Source: Bacillota bacterium
GTDB lineage: Bacteria > Bacillota > UBA4882 > UBA8346
Direction: 5' to 3'
Length of the DNA: 64,000 nucleotides
NCBI GenBank assembly: GCA_023400055.1
Contig: JAEXFN010000049.1
Location: 1-64,000, forward strand
Position numbers and translations under genes: made by a program. Shown here one piece after another: positions 59,404-64,000 of the stretch. Position 1 is the stretch's first letter. Each line of letters starts with the position of its first letter. The notes below the pieces were generated by a model. That model was not told where the DNA came from and did no database searches. It saw only the letters and a program-made list of their open reading frames with translations.

Positions 59404-60516
59404 TCAGAGCAAGAGGTAAGGTTCTTCCTGAACCGAACGGCTGGCGATTAACTCCAAACCGGCATTCGCGACCCAGGCCGGGTCCAAATTGTCGATCAGC
59501 CAGTCGCTGAAGATTCGTTCCGTCGCCCAATGCCCGGCATCGATCAGCGCGATGCCGTTCTCGCGGGCGCTTAGAAAATCATGATAACCCAAATCCCCGC
59601 TGACATATAGATCGACCCCCCGATTCATGGCGACCTTGAGCAAACTGCCGCCGCTACCGCTGCAAAGCGCCACACGCCGTATTTTCCGCTGTGGATCGCC
59701 GGTTACCCGCAAACCGTTGGGACGCAAACGTTCCTGCACCACCTGACAAAACTCCGCTAAAGTGCATGGTTCGGCTAAAGCGCCGATCCGTCCCAGTCCG
59801 GCGTCGGACGGGGTCAGCAGCGGCAATACATCGATCGCCGGTTCCTCATAGGGATGATTGGCGCGAATGGCCGCGATGACCCGGTATACAGCCGGCTGCG
59901 GCACGACCATCTCCAGCCGGACCTCGGCGAGCTCGGTCTGCTCGCCCGGCTGACCGGCCCATGGCCGGGCGGCGGCGCGCGGTTTAAAAATCCCCCGGCC
60001 CAGCACCTGAAAGGCGCAACCCTCATACTCGCCAATTCGGCCCGCGCCGGCGGCGGTCATGGCCTGATGCAAGGCGGGCCCGTATTCCGGGGGAGCAAAA
60101 ACCGCAATTTTGCAGCAATCCGCTCCGGCAGCCCGCTCCAGTGGCTCGACGGGCTCGATCCCCAGTATTTTGGCAAGATGATGATTCAGCCCGAATGGAG
60201 CCTTATCGACATTGGTATGAGCGGCAATGAAAACGAGATTTGCTTTTAGCAACCTTTGCAGGGACTCGCCAAGGGGGGTCCGGAGATCGATCCGGGTAAG
60301 CGGTTTAAAAATTAAGGGATGATGGGTGATGAACCCATCAACTTGCAAGGCCAAGCCTTCCTCGATCACCGCCGGTTGTAAATCCAGGGCCACCAGGAGC
60401 CGGCGCACCGCCTGATCCTTGCGGCCGACCTGCAAACCCACTTGATCCCAGGATTCGGCCAAATTCCACGGGGCAATCCGGTCCAGCGCAGCTAAGATCT
60501 CTCCTACTTCGATCAT
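59404..60516 (-). CDS. Nif3-like dinuclear metal-centre protein (YqfO type)
   Basis: Canonical long-form NIF3 family protein of 370 residues, sometimes annotated GTP cyclohydrolase 1 type 2. All expected metal ligands are visible: QVDGFITHHPLIFKPL, FIAAHTNVDKAPFGLNHHLA and IALIDAGHWATERIFSDWLI. The middle insert of about 110 residues (the CutA-like YqfO domain: CKIAVFAPPEYGPALHQAMT to ANHPYEEPAIDVLPL) is present. SGDLGYHDFLSAREN is also family-typical. The neighbours rpoD and dnaG upstream and the DUF164 protein downstream reproduce a common Gram-positive order. Cellular role unresolved. Confidence 0.95.
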   Translation of the reverse strand: MIEVGEILAALDRIAPWNLAESWDQVGLQVGRKDQAVRRLLVALDLQPAVIEEGLALQVDGFITHHPLIFKPLTRIDLRTPLGESLQRLLKANLVFIAAHTNVDKAPFGLNHHLAKILGIEPVEPLERAAGADCCKIAVFAPPEYGPALHQAMTAAGAGRIGEYEGCAFQVLGRGIFKPRAAARPWAGQPGEQTELAEVRLEMVVPQPAVYRVIAAIRANHPYEEPAIDVLPLLTPSDAGLGRIGALAEPCTLAEFCQVVQERLRPNGLRVTGDPQRKIRRVALCSGSGGSLLKVAMNRGVDLYVSGDLGYHDFLSARENGIALIDAGHWATERIFSDWLIDNLDPAWVANAGLELIASRSVQEEPYLLL

Positions 60517-60707
60517 TAAACAACCACCTTTACCAACCCCGGTTAAACCAACGACGAACCGCGCTAACGGTCAGTCAATCCAGCAAGCCGTAGTTTGCAG
60601 CCATGAACCCGACATTAACTAACCAATATTATTCGGTTTGCGAAGCCCGTTTCCTTCCATAACGACAATTATTTCTGGGAACCGCGGCCAAGCGAGCCGG
60701 ACGGCAA

Positions 60708-60734
60708 CAAAAAAAGTGGGTATATTCCCACTTT
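60708..60734 (-). terminator. Terminator downstream of the tRNA gene
   Basis: On the minus strand, AAAGTGGG-AATATA-CCCACTTT is followed by TTTT, 20 bp after the tRNA 3' end. The remaining 60517-60707 shows no further gene. Confidence 0.9.
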
Positions 60735-60753
60735 GAATCCGCTTACAACAATA

Positions 60754-60828
60754 TGGTGGGCCCACTTGGGTTCGAACCAAGGACCGATCGGTTATGAGCC
60801 GACTGCTCTGCCGCTGAGCTATGGGCCC
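60754..60828 (-). tRNA. tRNA with CAT anticodon (Met or lysidine-modified Ile)
   Basis: On the minus strand a complete cloverleaf can be drawn. The acceptor arms GGGCCCA/TGGGCCC, the D-stem GCTC/GAGC, the anticodon stem GTCGG/CCGAT with loop CTCATAA, and the T-arm CTTGG-TTCGAAC-CCAAG are all present, and the 3' CCA is encoded. The CAT anticodon in loop CTCATAA and the GGGCCC acceptor fit either elongator Met or Ile2; it is not an initiator, because no run of three G-C pairs stacks on the anticodon stem. Confidence 0.93.
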
Positions 60829-60882
60829 CAAATACAGCAAGATATATTATACACCGATCCGGCCTAAACATCAAGCCCGAAA

Positions 60883-62019
60883 TCAATCGAGAAAATCTTT
60901 CAATTTCTTGCTACGGCTGGGATGACGCAGTTTCCGCAAGGCCTTGGCCTCGATTTGGCGGATGCGTTCCCGCGTAACATTGAAGATCTGGCCCACTTCC
61001 TCAAGGGTCCGGGCCCGACCGTCATCCAGTCCGAAACGCAACCGGAGCACTTTTTCCTCTCTGGGAGTCAACGTATTCAGGACGTCTTCCAGTTGCTCCT
61101 TGAGCAGGCGGAAAGAAGCGGCTTCGGCCGGAGCCGGCGCGTCCTGATCCTCGATGAAGTCGCCCAGGTGGCTGTCTTCCTCCTCGCCGATCGGCGTTTC
61201 CAACGAAACGGGTTCCTGGGCAATCTTGATAATCTCACGGACCCGTTCCGGACTCATCTCCATCTCTTCGGCGATCTCCTCGGCGCTCGGTTCGCGGCCC
61301 AAAGCCTGCAATAACTGGCGGGAGACCCGAATCAATTTATTGATCGTTTCCACCATATGCACCGGGATCCGGATCGTCCTGGCCTGATCGGCAATGGCGC
61401 GGGTAATCGCCTGGCGAATCCACCAAGTGGCATAGGTGCTGAATTTATAGCCCTTCCGATAATCAAACTTTTCCACTGCCTTGATTAAACCGAGGTTCCC
61501 TTCCTGGATCAGGTCTAAAAAGAGCATCCCGCGTCCGACATAGCGTTTGGCGATACTGACCACCAGGCGCAAATTGGCTTCGGCCAGACGCCGTTTGGCG
61601 TTCTCGTCGCCGGTTTCCACCCTGCGGGCTAATTCGATCTCTTCGTTGGCGTTGAGCAAAGGAACGCGACCGATTTCCTTGAGGTACATCCGCACCGGAT
61701 CATCGAGAGCGATTCCTTCCGGAATCGATAAATCGATCTCTACTTCGTCCTCGCTGTCCGGTTGGAATCCATCCGGGTCTTCCAGAGCCTCTTCAGTGGT
61801 GTCGGGTATGATCTCGATGCCGTGGTTGGCCAGAGCCTCATAAACTTCATCGATCTGGTCGGAATTCAGCTCCACCTGCTCCAAGGCATCCATGATCTCG
61901 TGATAAGAAAGAGCCCCTTTTCGCTTGCCTTTTGCAATCAGTTCCTTTATGCCTTCGATATTTGGCAAGGTTTTTTCTTTACCCAACGTGTTTTTACCAT
62001 CCTTCCCGGGGGTAGACAC
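60883..62019 (-). CDS. rpoD: RNA polymerase primary sigma factor
   Basis: Housekeeping sigma factor (SigA) of 378 residues. Region 1.1 remnant is at the N-terminus, region 1.2 is DDPVRMYLKEIGRVPLLNAN, region 2 is AKRYVGRGMLFLDLIQEGNL and KGYKFSTYATWWIRQAITRA, and region 4.2 is LEEVGQIFNVTRERIRQIEA followed by LRHPSRSKKLKDFLD. Length is typical of Firmicutes SigA. It lies 35 bp downstream of dnaG, the ancient dnaG-rpoD pairing, and is followed by a tRNA and a terminator. The consensus promoters in this window would be its targets. Confidence 0.98.
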   Translation of the reverse strand: MSTPGKDGKNTLGKEKTLPNIEGIKELIAKGKRKGALSYHEIMDALEQVELNSDQIDEVYEALANHGIEIIPDTTEEALEDPDGFQPDSEDEVEIDLSIPEGIALDDPVRMYLKEIGRVPLLNANEEIELARRVETGDENAKRRLAEANLRLVVSIAKRYVGRGMLFLDLIQEGNLGLIKAVEKFDYRKGYKFSTYATWWIRQAITRAIADQARTIRIPVHMVETINKLIRVSRQLLQALGREPSAEEIAEEMEMSPERVREIIKIAQEPVSLETPIGEEEDSHLGDFIEDQDAPAPAEAASFRLLKEQLEDVLNTLTPREEKVLRLRFGLDDGRARTLEEVGQIFNVTRERIRQIEAKALRKLRHPSRSKKLKDFLD

Positions 62020-62054
62020 TCGATTTTTCGAGGTATACGAATTGTTTAATCAAA

Positions 62055-63911
62055 CTATAATTCCGCAGAAAAGCTTGGATATTCTTTCTTCAATTTCCGG
62101 TTCAATTCGGTAAATTCGCAAAGCTTCGTTTTTAAAGCGGTCTCCGATAACTGAACTCCCGATTCGTCCTTGCCCGTAGCGATCTGCTCAGTGAGTTTTT
62201 GAATCCGCTCTTTTAGCCGCAACATATTCAGGCGATTTAAAATTCCCGTCAAATCACCGAACCCCGACTTAAACTGTTGTTCCGCGAGCAAAGTCGAAGC
62301 CAATTCGCGGGCGGGTCCCATGAGTTCATCCAGAATCAGGTTTCGCTCCGACGCTGGTTCAGTATCTTGCAGCGCCGCGAATAAGTCCCGCCAAACCGCG
62401 AATTGGAAATCGTCAGCTTTCAATTCTACTTTAATTCGCTCAAATTTATCATATTCCTGCAAAGCGATTTGCAAAAGTTCCTTTTCTGCATCAAAAATGG
62501 CCGCTTGTAAAGGCGATAATTCGCTATTTGTCACCGTGGCAACACTTAGGCCATTTTTTTCAGTTGTCATTTTAGTATAACTAGGAATCAATTTATTATC
62601 CAGTACCGGAGATTTTTTCCTGTTTTTTGCAAGCCAATTCGCAAGCTCCGCAAAAATCGCATTTTCGGAAACGCCGATCTGCCGCGCTAATTTCCGGACA
62701 TAAAACTCCCGGGTCACCGAACTCTGCATCTCCGCCAATTCCGGCAAGACCGCCTGCACTGCCCCGAGTTGACCTTCGGGGGAAGCCAGATCGTAACGGA
62801 TAAGGACTTGCTCGATTTGGAAGTCGATTAACCCCGGCGCTTCCGCCAATTGCCGCGTAAACGCTTCGCTGCCGGCGTTTTTCAGAAAAGAATCCGGATC
62901 CTCGCCGGAAGGAAGTCGTAAAATCTTTACCGTCAGACCGGCCTCCCGCAGCAGTTCCATGCCGCGTAACGTCGCATTCTGGCCGGCCGCGTCCGCATCA
63001 TAGGCCAAAATCACTTCGGACCCGTAACGTTTGATCAATTTGACCTGTTCCCGGGTTAACGCAGTGCCCAAAGAGGCGATCGCCTGTTGAAAACCGCCCT
63101 GATGCGCCTGGACCACGTCCATATATCCTTCCATGATAATGGCCTGATTTTGATGACGGATGGCCTCTTTGGCGAGGTGCAATCCATAAAGAAAACGCCC
63201 TTTATGAAACAGCGAGGTCTCCGGCGAATTCAAATATTTCGGTTCGCTCCGATCGAGTACCCGCCCGCCGAACCCGACGACATTTCCCTGGGGATCATGG
63301 ATGGGAAAAATGATCCGATCCCGAAAACGATCATAATAACCGTTTTCGCCGAAACTGACCAATCCCAAGCTGGCCGCCTGTTCCAAGGACACGTTCTTCT
63401 TGCGCAATACTTCCGTGAGATTATGCCAGCCCGGCGGAGCATAGCCCAGTAAAAACCGCTGCCAGACCGGAAGGCTAATCCCCCGTCCCTCGAAGTATTC
63501 CCTTCCTCGTTTGCCTTGTTCGGCCCGGGTCAGACAAAAATGAAAATAGGTCGCGACCAATTTATTGATCTTCAGTAGTTCGTTACGACTACGATCGGCT
63601 TGAAAATCCGTAGTTTCCGGCCAAGCGATCCCCGCTCGCTCGGCAAGTTTACGCGCGGCATCTAAAAATTCCAGGTTTTCACGCTTCATGATGAAGCTAA
63701 AAACATCCCCGCCGACGCTACATCCAAAACAATAAAAAAATTGCTTTTCGGGATTCACATGGAAGGATCCCGTTTTCTCCGAATGAAACGGGCACAAGCC
63801 CACCCAGGAGCGTCCGGCCTTTCGTAAACTGACATACTCGGAAATGACCGATACGATATCGTTTTTATCCTTAATCTCTTGAAACAGCTCCTGCTGGCGT
63901 AAACGGTCCAC
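62055..63911 (-). CDS. dnaG: DNA primase
   Basis: Replication primase of about 618 residues making RNA primers for the lagging strand. The N-terminal CHC2 zinc finger reads LCPFHSEKTGSFHVNPEKQF then YCFGCSVGGD. The catalytic TOPRIM core has IIMEGYMDVVQAHQGGFQQA, ASLGTALTREQ and ILAYDADAAGQNA. The C-terminal helicase-binding region starts near residue 430. I use the GTG start (VDRLRQQELF) because AGGTGAT lies before it and it gives the family-typical short N-terminus; an in-frame TTG 16 codons upstream is possible. Confidence 0.96.
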   Translation of the reverse strand: MDRLRQQELFQEIKDKNDIVSVISEYVSLRKAGRSWVGLCPFHSEKTGSFHVNPEKQFFYCFGCSVGGDVFSFIMKRENLEFLDAARKLAERAGIAWPETTDFQADRSRNELLKINKLVATYFHFCLTRAEQGKRGREYFEGRGISLPVWQRFLLGYAPPGWHNLTEVLRKKNVSLEQAASLGLVSFGENGYYDRFRDRIIFPIHDPQGNVVGFGGRVLDRSEPKYLNSPETSLFHKGRFLYGLHLAKEAIRHQNQAIIMEGYMDVVQAHQGGFQQAIASLGTALTREQVKLIKRYGSEVILAYDADAAGQNATLRGMELLREAGLTVKILRLPSGEDPDSFLKNAGSEAFTRQLAEAPGLIDFQIEQVLIRYDLASPEGQLGAVQAVLPELAEMQSSVTREFYVRKLARQIGVSENAIFAELANWLAKNRKKSPVLDNKLIPSYTKMTTEKNGLSVATVTNSELSPLQAAIFDAEKELLQIALQEYDKFERIKVELKADDFQFAVWRDLFAALQDTEPASERNLILDELMGPARELASTLLAEQQFKSGFGDLTGILNRLNMLRLKERIQKLTEQIATGKDESGVQLSETALKTKLCEFTELNRKLKKEYPSFSAEL

Positions 63912-64000
63912 ATTATCACCTATCAAACGGTTTTTTAAGATCTTTTCTGCGTCCGGCAAAACAGTTCCTGCTTTTTCAAACCGGTCATTGCATCAACAGT

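Overview
The window looks like a chromosome segment of a moderately GC-rich, Gram-positive (Firmicutes-type) bacterium. Supporting signs are strong GGAGG-type ribosome sites with many TTG/GTG starts, consensus -35/-10 promoters, a T-box leader, YesM/YesN-type two-component systems beside sugar ABC transporters, an AbrB-type regulator, a YwmB-like (sporulation-associated family) protein, and the dnaG-rpoD order. A Hydrogenispora/Limnochordia-like organism would fit, but that is a guess.

Layout. 0-7.5 kb: tandem repeats, then a CUT1 sugar ABC transporter (binding protein and two permeases) with its own YesN/YesM pair. 7.9-11.4 kb: an N-acyl-D-amino-acid deacylase-like hydrolase, cutC, and a methyltransferase with a TetR regulator. 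11.4-12.8 kb: gene-free DNA with a dispersed repeat, a highly structured (probably RNA-coding) block and an array of DnaA boxes. 12.8-15.2 kb: gltX behind a T-box leader whose antiterminator half is duplicated. 15.4-19.2 kb: small accessory genes. 19.4-27.8 kb: housekeeping genes (lysS, greA, an unknown gene, a quinate-dehydrogenase-like gene, dusB, hflX, coaX and a degenerate Nif3 paralogue), all on the minus strand. 28-37.3 kb: short accessory genes, repeats and a frameshifted MFS transporter. 37.4-45 kb: a LacI-controlled disaccharide operon with an ABC transporter and a GH65 phosphorylase fused to beta-phosphoglucomutase. 45.2-48.3 kb: ywmB-like, abrB-like, an orphan OmpR-type regulator and an AT-rich membrane-protein gene. 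48.8-57 kb: a third ABC transporter with an amidohydrolase, a YesM/YesN pair and a 2-hydroxyacid dehydrogenase. 57.3-57.6 kb: a second DnaA-box array. 57.7-64 kb: rnpB, a C4 zinc-ribbon protein, canonical nif3, tRNA(CAT), rpoD and dnaG.

The most unusual feature is an intergenic repeat family built on a strict 21-bp period (two helical turns) with a GAGCT core. At 12.5 and 57.4 kb, two of every three units carry a consensus or near-consensus DnaA box (TTATNCACA), always in the same orientation and always at multiples of 21 bp. At 0, 33, 46 and 48.7 kb, only the third unit is repeated, without boxes. This could be a dispersed DnaA-binding (titration or regulatory) system. Other notable items are the T-box with one stem I and two antiterminators, an orphan structured RNA that may be an IscB-type omega RNA relic, and a duplicated promoter/activator site that appears to tie an amidohydrolase to its transporter.
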